From Vulcanococcus sp. (GTDB lineage Bacteria > Cyanobacteriota > Cyanobacteriia > PCC-6307 > Cyanobiaceae): 64,000 nt of DNA. The notes beneath the pieces are model-generated. The model worked only from the letters and a program-made list of their open reading frames with translations. It did no database searches and had not been told where the DNA came from. Position 1 is the first letter of the stretch; each line of letters begins with the position of its first letter. This document shows positions 17,485 to 26,655 of this stretch, in pieces. The position numbers were made by a program, and so were the translations under genes. The stretch spans positions 1-64,000 of the forward strand of contig JAHUZV010000009.1 of assembly GCA_019264575.1 (NCBI GenBank), written 5' to 3'.

Positions 17485-18204
17485 TTAACGATCTTCCGGC
17501 CACTCCACCAAGCCAAGGCGGATGCCTTTGATGGCGGCCTGCAGCCGGCTGCGGCAGGCCAGTTTCTGCAACACCTGCGCCACGTGGCTCTTCACCGTTT
17601 CCAGGCTGATGAACAGATCGGCGGCGATCTCCTGGTTGGTGGCATTGGCCGTTATCCGTTGCAGCACCTCCACTTCCCGTTCGGTGAGCCGAGCCAGTGG
17701 TGCATCAGCCAGGCCGCAGTAGCCCTGGAAGTACTGCTGATGCAAGCCCTTTTCCATGTAGGAGGCTCCAGCGCTCACGGTCTGCAGGGCCATCACCACG
17801 GTGCCCAGCCCGATCTGCGATTCCAGACAGATGCCATCGCAGCCCGCCTCAAAGGCTCGGCGGATGGTGATCAGCCGCCTCGGCTGGGTCACCACCATCA
17901 AGGTGGTGGGCGCCGGCTGCAGCTGTTTCGCTGATTCCACCAGCGATCCGCCATTGCCCTGCTCCAGGCGGTCTGTGCAGATCAGCAGATCGGCTTCCTT
18001 GCTGCGCAGCAGATCCAAGCCAATGGCTTCGCTGGTGGTTGCACCCACCAGCGCTTCGGCCGGCTCCGTGGCGTTCACGAACAGGCTGAGGGCCATTCGG
18101 CTGCCGATGCAGGCCACCAAGCGATGGGGCTTCAGCAAGGCGGTGCCGCTGCGCACATGGCCCCGCACGTCATCGATCAGCGGTGTGTAGTCCACCGGCG
18201 GCAC
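17485..18204 (-). CDS. LuxR/NarL-type regulator with degenerate receiver domain
   Basis: The C-terminal ~65 residues are a textbook LuxR helix-turn-helix (LTEREVEVLQRITANATNQE, then SLETVKSHVAQVLQKL). The N-terminal ~150 residues have a receiver-like pattern (DLLICTDRLEQG, TLMVVTQP, AGCDGICLES). The acidic pair normally found after strand 1 is replaced by IGSRM, and no lysine follows strand 5, so phosphorylation in the usual way is doubtful. GTG 18204 is the upstream start; GTG 18195 is also possible. An 11-bp inverted repeat covers the start region. Confidence 0.85.
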   Translation of the reverse strand: MPPVDYTPLIDDVRGHVRSGTALLKPHRLVACIGSRMALSLFVNATEPAEALVGATTSEAIGLDLLRSKEADLLICTDRLEQGNGGSLVESAKQLQPAPTTLMVVTQPRRLITIRRAFEAGCDGICLESQIGLGTVVMALQTVSAGASYMEKGLHQQYFQGYCGLADAPLARLTEREVEVLQRITANATNQEIAADLFISLETVKSHVAQVLQKLACRSRLQAAIKGIRLGLVEWPEDR

Positions 18205-18242
18205 GCAGCGCTCACAGTTCCACTGTGTGGTGCGCTGCGTGC
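18201..18242. repeat. 11-bp perfect inverted repeat at the LuxR-type regulator start
   Basis: GCACGCAGCGC (18201-18211) is repeated inverted as GCGCTGCGTGC (18232-18242), with inner CACAG/CTGTG arms. It spans the GTG start of the minus-strand regulator and faces the divergent DUF1825 gene. It could be an operator or a 5' UTR hairpin. Confidence 0.6.
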
Positions 18243-18342
18243 GCTGTCAGCTGCTGCTGCAGGCTCGCAGATACGTGGATCCGCACTCGTCAGTGTGGGT
18301 GGTGTTCAGCAGAATCCACCGAAGCGCTTGCGCCCTGACGCC

Positions 18343-18666
18343 ATGGCCTTCTTCGACTCCGAGATCGTGCAGGAGGAAGCCAAGCGCCTGTTCGGTGACT
18401 ACCAGCAGCTGATGCAGCTGGGGGGCGAATACGGCAAGTTCGATCGCGAAGGCAAGAAGCTGTTTATCGAGCGCATGGAAGAGCTGATGGACCGCTACCG
18501 CGTGTTCATGAAGCGCTTTGAACTCTCCGAAGACTTTCAGGCCAAGCTCACGGTGGAGCAGTTGCGCACCCAGCTCGGCCAGTTCGGCATGACCCCCGAG
18601 CAGATGTTTGAGCAGATGCAGCGCACTCTCGAGCGGATGAAGAGCGAGCTTGATAAGGAGGTCTGA
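18343..18666 (+). CDS. DUF1825 family protein
   Basis: A 107-residue, charged, almost wholly helical protein (MAFFDSEIVQEEAKRLFGDY, then DREGKKLFIERMEELMDRYR, then MTPEQMFEQMQRTLERMK) that matches the cyanobacterial DUF1825 family. The function is unknown. ATG 18343 is chosen because homologous sequence begins there; the open frame further upstream covers the intergenic region and part of the divergent regulator. tyrS follows after 42 bp in the same direction. Confidence 0.9.
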   Translation: MAFFDSEIVQEEAKRLFGDYQQLMQLGGEYGKFDREGKKLFIERMEELMDRYRVFMKRFELSEDFQAKLTVEQLRTQLGQFGMTPEQMFEQMQRTLERMKSELDKEV

Positions 18667-18708
18667 AGACCGCTGCTTACGATCCGCCCCTGAACAGCAG
18701 CGGCAGCA

Positions 18709-19980
18709 ATGGCCAAGGGTGCGTGGGGTTTGCCGCAATGGATCGAGCGCGGCGTCGCTGATCTGTTCCCAGCCGGCACCGCCGAGGGTGCGTCGAAGGA
18801 CCCTGATCAGCAGCTCGCTGCCCGCCTGGCGGAGGCCGAACGCGAAGGCCGGCCGCTGCGGATCAAGCTCGGCATCGACCCCACCGGCTCCGACATCCAC
18901 CTGGGCCACTCGATCCTGTTCCGCAAACTGCGGGCCTTCCAGGATGCGGGCCATACGGCGGTGCTGATCATCGGCGACTTCACCGCACGCATCGGTGATC
19001 CCACCGGCAAAAGCGCCACCCGCGTGCAACTAAGCGCCGAGCAAGTTGAAGCCAATGCCGCCACCTACCTCGCCCAGCTCGGGCAGGGGCAGGATCCCTC
19101 CAGGTCCCTGCTCGATTTCGAAACCCCTGGCCGGCTGGAAGTGCGGCGCAACAGCGAATGGCTGGCGGCGCTGGATCTCCCCAAGGTGATCGAACTGCTG
19201 GGGATCTCCACCGTGGGCCAGATGCTGGCCAAAGAAGATTTCGCCAACCGCTATGGCTCAGGCACGCCCATCTCCCTGCACGAATTTCTCTACCCCTTGT
19301 TGCAGGGCTACGACTCAGTGGCGATCCAGGCGGATCTTGAGCTCGGCGGCACCGATCAAAAGTTCAACGTGGCGATGGGCCGCGATCTGCAGCGCCATTT
19401 CGGCCAGCGCACTCAGTTCGGGATGTTGCTGCCGATCCTGCCCGGCCTCGATGGCGTGCAGAAGATGAGCAAGAGCCTGGGTAACACCGTGGGTCTCTCA
19501 GACGACCCGCTCTCGATGTATTCCAAGCTCGAGAAGGTGCCCGATGCGGCGGTGGAGGAGTACCTCACCCTGCTCACCGATCTGGATCTCGACGCCCTGC
19601 CGGTCAACCCGCGCGACCGCCAAAAGGCGATGGCCCTGGAAATCACCCGTCAGCGCCACGGCGAAGCGGCGGCCCAACAGGCCCAGGCTGATGCCGGCAA
19701 GTTGGTGGGTGGTGCCAGCGGCAGTGGCGCTGCAGATGCGGAGGTGCCGGAAGCCTCGCTGGCGGAGGTGAACTTCCCGGCCAAGGCGTTTTATCTGCTC
19801 AGTGCGGTGGGCATCTGCGCCAGCAGCAGCGAAGCGCGCCGCCAGATCCAGGGCGGCGGCGTGAAGCTCGATGGCGAGAAGCTCAGCGATCCCAACCAGG
19901 AATTCGCCGGAGCCGCTGAGCTGGAGGGCAAGGTGCTGCAGCTCGGCAAGAAAACTTTCCGGCGGTTGGTGGCGGGTTGA
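18709..19980 (+). CDS. tyrS: Tyrosyl-tRNA synthetase
   Basis: TyrS charges tRNA-Tyr. The 423-residue class I synthetase has the HIGH-type HLGHS, the tyrosine-pocket [28 protein letters not shown] and the KMSKS box. The C-terminal S4-like RNA-binding domain ([20 protein letters not shown]) is complete. It appears to be the long bacterial type. The gene converges with the cupin gene with only six bases between stops. Confidence 0.97.
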   Translation: MAKGAWGLPQWIERGVADLFPAGTAEGASKDPDQQLAARLAEAEREGRPLRIKLGIDPTGSDIHLGHSILFRKLRAFQDAGHTAVLIIGDFTARIGDPTGKSATRVQLSAEQVEANAATYLAQLGQGQDPSRSLLDFETPGRLEVRRNSEWLAALDLPKVIELLGISTVGQMLAKEDFANRYGSGTPISLHEFLYPLLQGYDSVAIQADLELGGTDQKFNVAMGRDLQRHFGQRTQFGMLLPILPGLDGVQKMSKSLGNTVGLSDDPLSMYSKLEKVPDAAVEEYLTLLTDLDLDALPVNPRDRQKAMALEITRQRHGEAAAQQAQADAGKLVGGASGSGAADAEVPEASLAEVNFPAKAFYLLSAVGICASSSEARRQIQGGGVKLDGEKLSDPNQEFAGAAELEGKVLQLGKKTFRRLVAG

Positions 19981-19986
19981 TGGGGG

Positions 19987-20400
19987 TCAGAGCGATCTGA
20001 GTACCGCCAAATCGTCCGCATCCAGCGGCGTGGGGATGCCGTGCTCGAGCAGATCGGCAAAGCCGCCGTCGCTGCTGAGCACGGTGAGCAGATAGACGCG
20101 CTCGGGTCCTGGGTTCTCGAGGTCGTGCAGGGCGTCTTCCGGCACCACCACAACGTCACCGCCGCTGGCGCTGATCGAGCGATCGCCTACGTGGAAGAGC
20201 ACCGTGCCCCGTAGCACGAAAAACAGCTCAGCACCCCGGTGATGGCTGTGGGGCGGCACCCGATCGCAGGGATCGTGCACCTCAAGAAACACCGTGCACC
20301 CGCCGGATTCGGGCCTGTTGAGTAGGGCCAGACGGCAGTGGTCGTGGCTGCTCAGGCGGTAGCCCTGCAGCTGCTCGGGATGCAGGATGCGCGGCAGCAT
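19987..20400 (-). CDS. Single-domain cupin protein
   Basis: The 137-residue protein has the cupin metal motif 1 ([17 protein letters not shown], with His, His and Glu) and motif 2 ([13 protein letters not shown], with His). Such small cupins may be enzymes or ligand sensors, and the substrate cannot be read from the sequence. Expressed divergently from pyrF, with 96 bp between the starts that contain a 12-bp palindrome. Confidence 0.85.
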   Translation of the reverse strand: MLPRILHPEQLQGYRLSSHDHCRLALLNRPESGGCTVFLEVHDPCDRVPPHSHHRGAELFFVLRGTVLFHVGDRSISASGGDVVVVPEDALHDLENPGPERVYLLTVLSSDGGFADLLEHGIPTPLDADDLAVLRSL

Positions 20401-20432
20401 GGGGCCATGGGAGCGTGCGCTTCATGCTGCGC

Positions 20433-20444
20433 TCCCTTAAGGGA
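20433..20444. repeat. 12-bp palindrome in the cupin/pyrF divergent region
   Basis: TCCCTTAAGGGA is a perfect palindrome lying between the divergent starts of the cupin gene (20400) and pyrF (20497). It has the size of a dimeric regulator site, but nothing links it to a known protein. Confidence 0.35.
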
Positions 20445-20496
20445 AGCCGCCAGCACGCTTCGTAGCCTGAGATCTCGTCAGAGAGCCGGATCCCGC

Positions 20497-21216
20497 GTGA
20501 ACAGGTCTGCCGCCGATCGGATCATCGTGGCCCTCGATGGCATGGCTCCGGAGCAGGCGCTCGGTTTTGCGGCGGCGGTGCCTGAGCTGCGCTGGGTGAA
20601 GGTGGGCCTTGAGCTGTTCGTTGCTGGCGGGCCGGATGTGGTGCGCCAGCTGCGCGATCAGGGCAAGCGGGTGTTTCTCGATCTCAAATTCCACGACATT
20701 CCCGCCACCATGGCCGGCGCCTGCCGCAGCGCGGCGCGCCTCGGTGCCGAGCTGATCACCGTGCATGCCTGTGCCGGCAGTGAGGCCTTGCAAGCAGCTC
20801 AGGCGGCCGCCGTTGATTCGGCGAGCGCCGCGGGTCTGCCGGCTCCCACACTGCTGGCGGTCACGGTGCTCACCAGCTGGGATCCGGCTCGCTTTGCCGC
20901 TGAGCTGGCGATCGAAGAGCCGGTGGAGGCCTATGTGCCCAGGTTGGCTGATCTGGCTGCGTCATCTGGAATCGGCGGCTGTGTGTGCTCGCCGCTTGAA
21001 GTGGCGTCTCTGCGGTCGGCTCACCCTGAGCCGTTTGCGCTGGTGACCCCGGGAATTCGGCCGGCGGGTGCCGCCCTCGGCGATCAGCAGCGCGTGATGA
21101 CCCCGGCAGAAGCCATCGCCGCCGGTTCCAGCCAGCTGGTGATTGGCCGACCGATCACGGCTGCAGCCGATCCGGCCGCGGCGTTCGCAGCCTGCTGCGC
21201 CGAACTGCGCGGCTAG
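20497..21216 (+). CDS. pyrF: Orotidine 5'-phosphate decarboxylase
   Basis: PyrF forms UMP in pyrimidine synthesis. From GTG 20497 the protein has 239 residues with [18 protein letters not shown], the catalytic [16 protein letters not shown] (Lys and Asp) and [10 protein letters not shown]. The upstream extension of the frame to 20338 runs across the divergent cupin gene and is rejected. Its TAG shares a CTAG with the stop of the convergent glycosyltransferase. Confidence 0.96.
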   Translation: MNRSAADRIIVALDGMAPEQALGFAAAVPELRWVKVGLELFVAGGPDVVRQLRDQGKRVFLDLKFHDIPATMAGACRSAARLGAELITVHACAGSEALQAAQAAAVDSASAAGLPAPTLLAVTVLTSWDPARFAAELAIEEPVEAYVPRLADLAASSGIGGCVCSPLEVASLRSAHPEPFALVTPGIRPAGAALGDQQRVMTPAEAIAAGSSQLVIGRPITAAADPAAAFAACCAELRG

Positions 21217-22361
21217 GCCGCCAGGCTGCCCTTGGGCACGAGCTCGGCGTAGAGCTGCTCGAGTTGATCGATGTTGCGGCTCAGGGTGTAGCGCTCCAGG
21301 GCCCGCGCCCGGGCGCGGCGGCCCAGTTCGGCCGTGAGCACCGGTTGATCGCGCAGAACGGGCAGCAAGGTGCGCAGCTGGGTGGTGACGCCCTGGGTGC
21401 TGATCACGATGCCGGCACCGCCCTCCAGCACCTCGCCATCGGCGCCGGCGTCAGTGGCCACGCAGGCGGTACCGCTGGCCATCGCCTCCAGCAGCGCCAG
21501 GCTCAGCCCCTCCACCAGCGAGGGCAGCAAAAACACCTCTGCCAGCTGCAACAAGGCCACGCGCTTTGCCTGATCCGGTTCATGCCCCCACCAATGCACG
21601 TGGCACTCGGAGCCAAAGCTCTGCATCAGCGACTGGCGCACTGGGCCATCACCCACGATCACCAAGGTGCAGCCTTCCGGCTGCACGAGCCGCCAGGCCC
21701 GCAGCAGCGCCTCCACGTTTTTCTCGGTGGCGATGCGGCCCATGTAGAGGAACACGCGCTGGCCGGCAAAGCGCTGGCGCAGCTCGAGTAGGTCCGTGGA
21801 TTCCGGCATCGTGCTGGGGGCCCACTGCTCGGGATCCACCCCGTTGGGGATCACCGCCAGGCGGCTGGCCGGCACCCCCAAGCGCAGCAGTACATCCGCC
21901 TGCAGATCGGAGAACACCACCACACGGTCGTAGCGGGCCAGCGACGGGGCGTAAAGCTGATAGGTGAGCTGTTGGGTGCCGGAGCTGAGGTTGCGCAGCG
22001 CCGCATCGAAGGGGGGATGGAAGGTGGCCACCAGCGGTAGCCCCAGCTGCTGGCACAGATCCGGCAGACGGAAATCCAGCGGCGACAGGGTGAGGCTGGC
22101 GTGCACCAGATCCGGTTGCAGCCGCTCCAGGGATTCGCGCAGCTCCCGCTGCGCTCCGGGCGAGGGGATTGTGTACACCTGGGATTTCACCAGGTAGGGC
22201 AGCGCCACCTCAGCGCTTTTGCTAAGACCCGCCGCCGGGGTGTCGAAGTGAATGAAGCTGATCTCATGGCCGCGTTGCTTCAGGGCTGCCGTGGTGCTGA
22301 GCCCGTAGGTGACGTTGCCGCAGAACGGTGATTTCTTGCCCAGCCAGGCGATGTGGGCCAC
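21213..22361 (-). CDS. GT4-family glycosyltransferase
   Basis: The 382-residue protein has a GT-B fold signature: an N domain starting [18 protein letters not shown], the hinge [35 protein letters not shown] and the C-terminal [18 protein letters not shown] with the EX7E Glu. This is the retaining GT4 family that uses nucleotide-sugars, for example for glycolipids or polysaccharides. The acceptor is unknown. It is last in the minus-strand series from lrtA. Confidence 0.9.
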   Translation of the reverse strand: MAHIAWLGKKSPFCGNVTYGLSTTAALKQRGHEISFIHFDTPAAGLSKSAEVALPYLVKSQVYTIPSPGAQRELRESLERLQPDLVHASLTLSPLDFRLPDLCQQLGLPLVATFHPPFDAALRNLSSGTQQLTYQLYAPSLARYDRVVVFSDLQADVLLRLGVPASRLAVIPNGVDPEQWAPSTMPESTDLLELRQRFAGQRVFLYMGRIATEKNVEALLRAWRLVQPEGCTLVIVGDGPVRQSLMQSFGSECHVHWWGHEPDQAKRVALLQLAEVFLLPSLVEGLSLALLEAMASGTACVATDAGADGEVLEGGAGIVISTQGVTTQLRTLLPVLRDQPVLTAELGRRARARALERYTLSRNIDQLEQLYAELVPKGSLAA

Positions 22362-22389
22362 GCGCGGGCAGTGTCACCAGATACTGAAA

Positions 22390-23778
22390 CTAGCAGCGCT
22401 CCCAGGGGCGCTCGAGCAACGCAGCCACCAGGGCCAAGCCTGCCAAGGCCCAGAGAACTGGCAGCAGTCCATAGCGGCTCACCACAGCGCCGGCGAGCAC
22501 CAGCGGCAGGCTCAGCGCAATGTTGATCAGGTTGTTCTGCAGGCCAAACACCTTGCCGCGCATGGCTTCTGGGGTGTCTTCCTGGATCGTGGTCTGGGCG
22601 GGGATGGCCAGCAGCGCCGAGCCAACGCCGAGAACGGCGCATAACGTGAGGGTGGCGCTGAGGTTGCCCCGCAGCTGGCCGAGCAGCACCAGGCTCCAGG
22701 CGATCGTGCCCAGGCCGGCTGAGGCCAGCCGGCGCCGGTTAAAGCGATGCCCCACCTGGGCCACGGCCACCGCGCCCACCGCCAGGCCGATGCCACTCAT
22801 CGCCAGCAAGGTGCCGAACTGGGTGGGGCCCAGCTGCCGAATCGCTGAGGCCAGGCTGATGGCGAGCACATAGAGCGCCGCCAGCAGGCTGTAGAGGAGC
22901 ACGAGTTGCAGCAGCGCGCTGCGCACGCTGGGGCGTTCCCGCAGCACCTGCAGCCCGTCGCGCATTTCTTCCCACACGGTTTGCTCGCGCTCCTGGCGTG
23001 GCGTTTCCTCCACCCGGATCCAGGCGATCGAGAGGGCCGCCAGGCCGTAGCAGAGCGGCAGCAGAGCGAACTCCCCGTTGGGGATGCCGATGGCGCCCAG
23101 GCCGTACTTGAGCAGCCTCAGGATCGGGTCTCCCAGGGCGAAGCCCACGATCGTGGCGCCCATGCTCGTGGCTTGGTACAGCGAATTGGCCGCGAGCAGT
23201 TGGCGGGTGGGCACCAGCATCGGGATCGCCGCTTGCTCTGCCGGTGCAAAAAACTGGGTGAGCACCGATTCCAGAAAGGTGATCGCCAGCAGGGCCCAGT
23301 AACCCCAGCTCAGCCCCAGCCATTCGGGCCCTGGGATCAGGCTCAGCGGCGCCAGCAGTGCCAGCACGGCGCGGATGCCATTACTGGCCACCATCACCTC
23401 ACGCTTGCGCCAGCGATCAGCCCACACGCCAGCCACCAGGCCGAGGAGCATCGCTGGAATCGTGTTGGCCACGTAGATCCCTGTGGCCAGCAGGGTGATC
23501 AGCTGGGCGCGGCTGTCGATGCTGAAGCGGAAGGCGCCGGCAGCTTCCGCAATCGCTCCGTCGGCCGGCAGGGTTTCTGTCACCCAGTACTGGGCGATCA
23601 GGAACACCATCAACACGATGTAGAACTTGTCGGCCAGCTGGCTGAAGATCTGGCCGAGCCAGAGCTTCCGGAATTCAGGCAGCGCCAGAACACCCTGCAG
23701 GCCGGTCGATCGTGGCGCTTCGCTCACGGGCTGAATCGGCTCTGGGAAAGGGTGGATCGGCTCACGATGATGCCCCAT
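22390..23778 (-). CDS. Major facilitator superfamily transporter
   Basis: An integral membrane protein of about 462 residues with some 12 hydrophobic helices and a cytosolic loop typical of MFS efflux carriers (LLGLVAGVWADRWRKREVMV). A second, similar half contains GHRFNRRRL. The start is uncertain: ATG 23778 overlaps recO by 17 bp and ATG 23805 by 44 bp. The substrate is not evident. A second MFS gene of the same general type occurs at 36316, but the two do not look like recent duplicates. Confidence 0.88.
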   Translation of the reverse strand: MGHHREPIHPFPEPIQPVSEAPRSTGLQGVLALPEFRKLWLGQIFSQLADKFYIVLMVFLIAQYWVTETLPADGAIAEAAGAFRFSIDSRAQLITLLATGIYVANTIPAMLLGLVAGVWADRWRKREVMVASNGIRAVLALLAPLSLIPGPEWLGLSWGYWALLAITFLESVLTQFFAPAEQAAIPMLVPTRQLLAANSLYQATSMGATIVGFALGDPILRLLKYGLGAIGIPNGEFALLPLCYGLAALSIAWIRVEETPRQEREQTVWEEMRDGLQVLRERPSVRSALLQLVLLYSLLAALYVLAISLASAIRQLGPTQFGTLLAMSGIGLAVGAVAVAQVGHRFNRRRLASAGLGTIAWSLVLLGQLRGNLSATLTLCAVLGVGSALLAIPAQTTIQEDTPEAMRGKVFGLQNNLINIALSLPLVLAGAVVSRYGLLPVLWALAGLALVAALLERPWERC

Positions 23779-24577
23779 CGCCCCGATCGGCGCTTCCATC
23801 TGCAAAGCACTGGCGCAGCAGCCGCCAGGAGCGTGGATTGCGGCCGAGGTGTTCGCGGCTCCACAGCTCCACCAGCTGCAGCAGCCGCAGCCACACCGGC
23901 AGCGGCCCCATCAGCTCTCCATCGCGCCGGCGGGGCAGGGCCGGCCGGAGCAGCCGCTGCAAGAGGGCTAGTTCCGACGCATTGAGCACCAGCTGGGCGC
24001 CAGCCACCCCGCCGATCACGAAACCCTCGCCAGGCAGCAGGCTGCAGCGCCACTCCCAGTTCCCCAGCGGTGGATCCAGTGGGGCCCCCGTGCGGGCGCA
24101 GCAGGCCAGCGGCAGGGCGTATCCCCCCAGGGCCAGCAGATGCACCACCCCCTGCACGGCGATGGCCAGCGCTTCAACGCTCAGCTGGCGCTCCTTCACC
24201 ACCAGCTCCAGCCGCGCCAATTGCAGCAGCAGATCTTCGAGCACCCCGTCCACCACATCACCGCTGGGCACCAGCAACAGGGTTTGCTCCGCTAGCCCCT
24301 GGGCTGCTGCCAGGGTTTCCAGCCGTTCGGCCAGGGCGGCGAAGTTGCGTTGCACGCTCAATTGCCGCACGCGCTTGAGATCCCCGCGCCCGCCCACCTG
24401 CAGGTTGAGCAGGGCCAGGGGCACTGCAGCGGCCATGGAGCTCTTCGGTTTGCGGGCGCCTGGTGCCGCCAGCCGGATCAGGCCTTCGCCGGCGCTGAGC
24501 ACCGTGATCAGGCGATCGCTTTCACCGAGGGGTGTGCTGCGCAGCACCAGCCCCTCCAACCGCTGCTCGCCGCTCAC
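23762..24577 (-). CDS. recO: DNA repair protein RecO
   Basis: RecO loads RecA onto SSB-coated DNA in the RecFOR pathway. The 271-residue protein has the N-terminal OB-fold start (RLEGLVLRSTPLGESDRLI, VLSAGEGLIRLAAPGARK) and a helical C-terminal half with a CARTGAPLDPP stretch replacing the usual zinc-cysteine cluster, only partly conserved. The ATG overlaps the deoC stop. The family is divergent, but the N domain is convincing. Confidence 0.88.
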   Translation of the reverse strand: MSGEQRLEGLVLRSTPLGESDRLITVLSAGEGLIRLAAPGARKPKSSMAAAVPLALLNLQVGGRGDLKRVRQLSVQRNFAALAERLETLAAAQGLAEQTLLLVPSGDVVDGVLEDLLLQLARLELVVKERQLSVEALAIAVQGVVHLLALGGYALPLACCARTGAPLDPPLGNWEWRCSLLPGEGFVIGGVAGAQLVLNASELALLQRLLRPALPRRRDGELMGPLPVWLRLLQLVELWSREHLGRNPRSWRLLRQCFADGSADRGDGASS

Positions 24578-25269
24578 CGGCTGCTTTCAGCCGTTGCTGT
24601 GCTGCCGCCCTCGCGCAGGGCCTGCATCAGGACCACCCCTCGGCTGCTGCCCAGGCGGCTCGCCCCGGCTTCCACCAAGGCGATCGCCTGCTCAAGGTTG
24701 TTGATCCCGCCCGAAGCCTTCACGGCCGCGCGGCCGCGGGCCAGTTGGCGCAGTTGCGTCACCTGCTCAATGGTGGCTCCGGGGCCGAAGCCGCTGCCGG
24801 TTTTGAGCATGGTGGCGCCCACATCGATGCTGGCCTCCACGGCTAGCTCCAGCGCTTCGCGCGTGAGCCGCCCCACCTCGAGGATCACCTTCACCGGCAG
24901 ACCCAGCTCCACGATCGGGGCCAGGTCGTTGCAGAAGGCGCGGCTGTCGCCATCGGCCAGGGCTCCGAAATCGGGCACCACATCCAGCTCCTCAGCGCCG
25001 CTGGCTGCTGCCCACTCCGCCTCCGCGCGCTTGATCTCGGCTGGGATCGCGCCGAAGGGAAAACCCACCACACTCACCAGCTTTGGCCCGCGGCCGCCAC
25101 TGGGGCCCAACCGTTCTCGCGCCTCCGGCAGCCAGCGTGAAGCCAGGCAGACGCCGGCAAAGCCGAAATGGCGTGCTTCATCGCAGCAGCGCAGCACGGC
25201 TTCCACGCCCTGGTGGGGATCCAGGAGGGCGTGATCGATCAGCGGGGCGAGATCGGGGAGGTCGCGCAA
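24574..25269 (-). CDS. deoC: Deoxyribose-phosphate aldolase
   Basis: DeoC cleaves 2-deoxyribose-5-phosphate to glyceraldehyde-3-phosphate and acetaldehyde. The 231-residue TIM barrel has LIDHALLDP, VVGFPFGAIPAEIK, ELDVVPDFGAL, the Schiff-base KTGSGFGPGAT and KASGGINNLEQAI. It sits between lrtA and recO on the same strand and its stop overlaps the recO start. Confidence 0.94.
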   Translation of the reverse strand: MRDLPDLAPLIDHALLDPHQGVEAVLRCCDEARHFGFAGVCLASRWLPEARERLGPSGGRGPKLVSVVGFPFGAIPAEIKRAEAEWAAASGAEELDVVPDFGALADGDSRAFCNDLAPIVELGLPVKVILEVGRLTREALELAVEASIDVGATMLKTGSGFGPGATIEQVTQLRQLARGRAAVKASGGINNLEQAIALVEAGASRLGSSRGVVLMQALREGGSTATAESSR

Positions 25270-25320
25270 GCGGGCTGGGGGCTGGAGCCCCGCGATTCGG
25301 GCCCCAGTCTGGAGGTGCGT

Positions 25321-25908
25321 TCAGCCCTTGGCCTGGATCACGCCGAAGCCGCCGTGATTGCGCCGGTACACAACTTGGAGTTCCCCGCTGGTGGCGTCGC
25401 GGAACAGATAGAAGTCGTGGTCGATCAGCTCGAGCTGATGCAAGGCGTCGTCGATGCTCATCGGTGGCATCGCGAAATACTTGCGGCGCACACCACGGCT
25501 GGGCAGCGTGGCTTCCTTGCCCTCCAGTAGGGATTCGCCCACCACATCCTCGCCGGGCAGCTCCGCCATGCTGGGAGTGGTGGTGGCGTGGTGGCCGGGG
25601 CTGTGGTGGTGATCGTCGTGGCGATCTTTGTAGCGGCGCAGCTGGCGGGTGAGCTTGCCGGCCACCAGATCGATGCTGGCGTAAAGGTTTTCGCTGCGTT
25701 CCTGGGCGCGGATAACTGTGCCGTTGGCAAACACGGTCACCTCGGCGGTCTGCTGCGGCACGCGCGGGTTGCGGGCCACCGAGAGATGCACGTCCGCCTC
25801 CTTCACCATGCCGTCGAAATGCCCGATCGCTCGCTTGAGCTTGTCTTCGGTGTAGTCGCGGATGGCTGGAGTGACCTCCAGATTGCGGCCGTGGATCAAC
25901 AGCTTCAT
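25321..25908 (-). CDS. hpf: Long-form ribosome hibernation factor (LrtA type)
   Basis: The family binds the ribosome decoding centre and drives 100S dimers in darkness or starvation; the cyanobacterial member is called LrtA (light-repressed transcript). From ATG 25908 the protein has 195 residues: an N-terminal RNA-binding domain (MKLLIHGRNLEVTPAIRDY to about residue 100), a His-rich linker (HDDHHHSPGHH) and the C-terminal dimerisation domain (MPPMSIDDALHQLELIDHDF). The frame upstream to 26067 covers lipB antisense and is rejected. 47 bp separate it from divergent lipB. Confidence 0.95.
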   Translation of the reverse strand: MKLLIHGRNLEVTPAIRDYTEDKLKRAIGHFDGMVKEADVHLSVARNPRVPQQTAEVTVFANGTVIRAQERSENLYASIDLVAGKLTRQLRRYKDRHDDHHHSPGHHATTTPSMAELPGEDVVGESLLEGKEATLPSRGVRRKYFAMPPMSIDDALHQLELIDHDFYLFRDATSGELQVVYRRNHGGFGVIQAKG

Positions 25909-25955
25909 CCCTTGCCTCCCGGGCGATGGGCTCAGTTGAACGCTAGGAACGGTGC

Positions 25956-26639
25956 GTGATTTCCACCACAGCCGATGCAATCTGTTTCGAGCCGGCGGGG
26001 CTGATTCCCTTCCCCCTGGCTTGGAGCTGGCAGCAGCAGCTGCAGCAGCGGTTGCTGGCGGATCCAAGCGGCCCCGATGCCCTGCTGTTGCTGGAGCACC
26101 AGCCCTGCTACACCTTGGGCCGCGGCGCCGATGAAGCCTTTCTGGGCTTTGATCCGGCCGATCCCCCGGCGCCCCTCTTCCGCATCGATCGCGGCGGTGA
26201 GGTGACCCACCACTGCCCGGGTCAGTTGGTGCTCTACCCGGTGCTGAACCTCCAGCGCCATGGCGCTGATCTGCATTGGTATCTGCGGGAGTTGGAGGGG
26301 GTGGTGATCGATTTGCTGGCTGAGCTGGGTTTGCGGGGGGAGCGCATTGAGGGGCTCACCGGCGTGTGGCTGGAGGGGCGCAAGCTGGCGGCGATCGGTG
26401 TGGGAGCCCGGCGCTGGATCAGTCAGCACGGCCTTGCGCTCAACGTGGAGGCCGATCTGGCCGGCTTTGCGCAGGTGGTGCCCTGCGGCATCGCCGATCG
26501 GCCCGTGGGGCGTTTGCTGGATTGGCGGCCGGAGCTCACGGCAGCAGCGTTACGCCCGCGGCTGCTGCAGTGCTTCAGCGAGCGCTTTGGCCTGCAGCTG
26601 CGCCCCCCCACCCCCCAGGAGACCCTTCAGGGGTGGTAA
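25956..26639 (+). CDS. lipB: Octanoyl-ACP:protein octanoyltransferase
   Basis: LipB moves octanoate from ACP to lipoyl domains. The 227-residue protein carries the family motif [19 protein letters not shown], the catalytic Lys in GRKLAAIGV and the Cys in [14 protein letters not shown] 25956 is the start. pdhC, whose E2 protein carries a lipoyl domain, lies three genes downstream, so the neighbourhood links lipoylation to its target. Confidence 0.95.
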   Translation: MISTTADAICFEPAGLIPFPLAWSWQQQLQQRLLADPSGPDALLLLEHQPCYTLGRGADEAFLGFDPADPPAPLFRIDRGGEVTHHCPGQLVLYPVLNLQRHGADLHWYLRELEGVVIDLLAELGLRGERIEGLTGVWLEGRKLAAIGVGARRWISQHGLALNVEADLAGFAQVVPCGIADRPVGRLLDWRPELTAAALRPRLLQCFSERFGLQLRPPTPQETLQGW

Positions 26640-26655
26640 GACCGGGGCCACTCAC

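Noticed and set aside
25909..26067. N-terminal extension of LrtA
   Set aside because: Antisense to lipB; the family starts MKLLIHGRNLEV at 25908.
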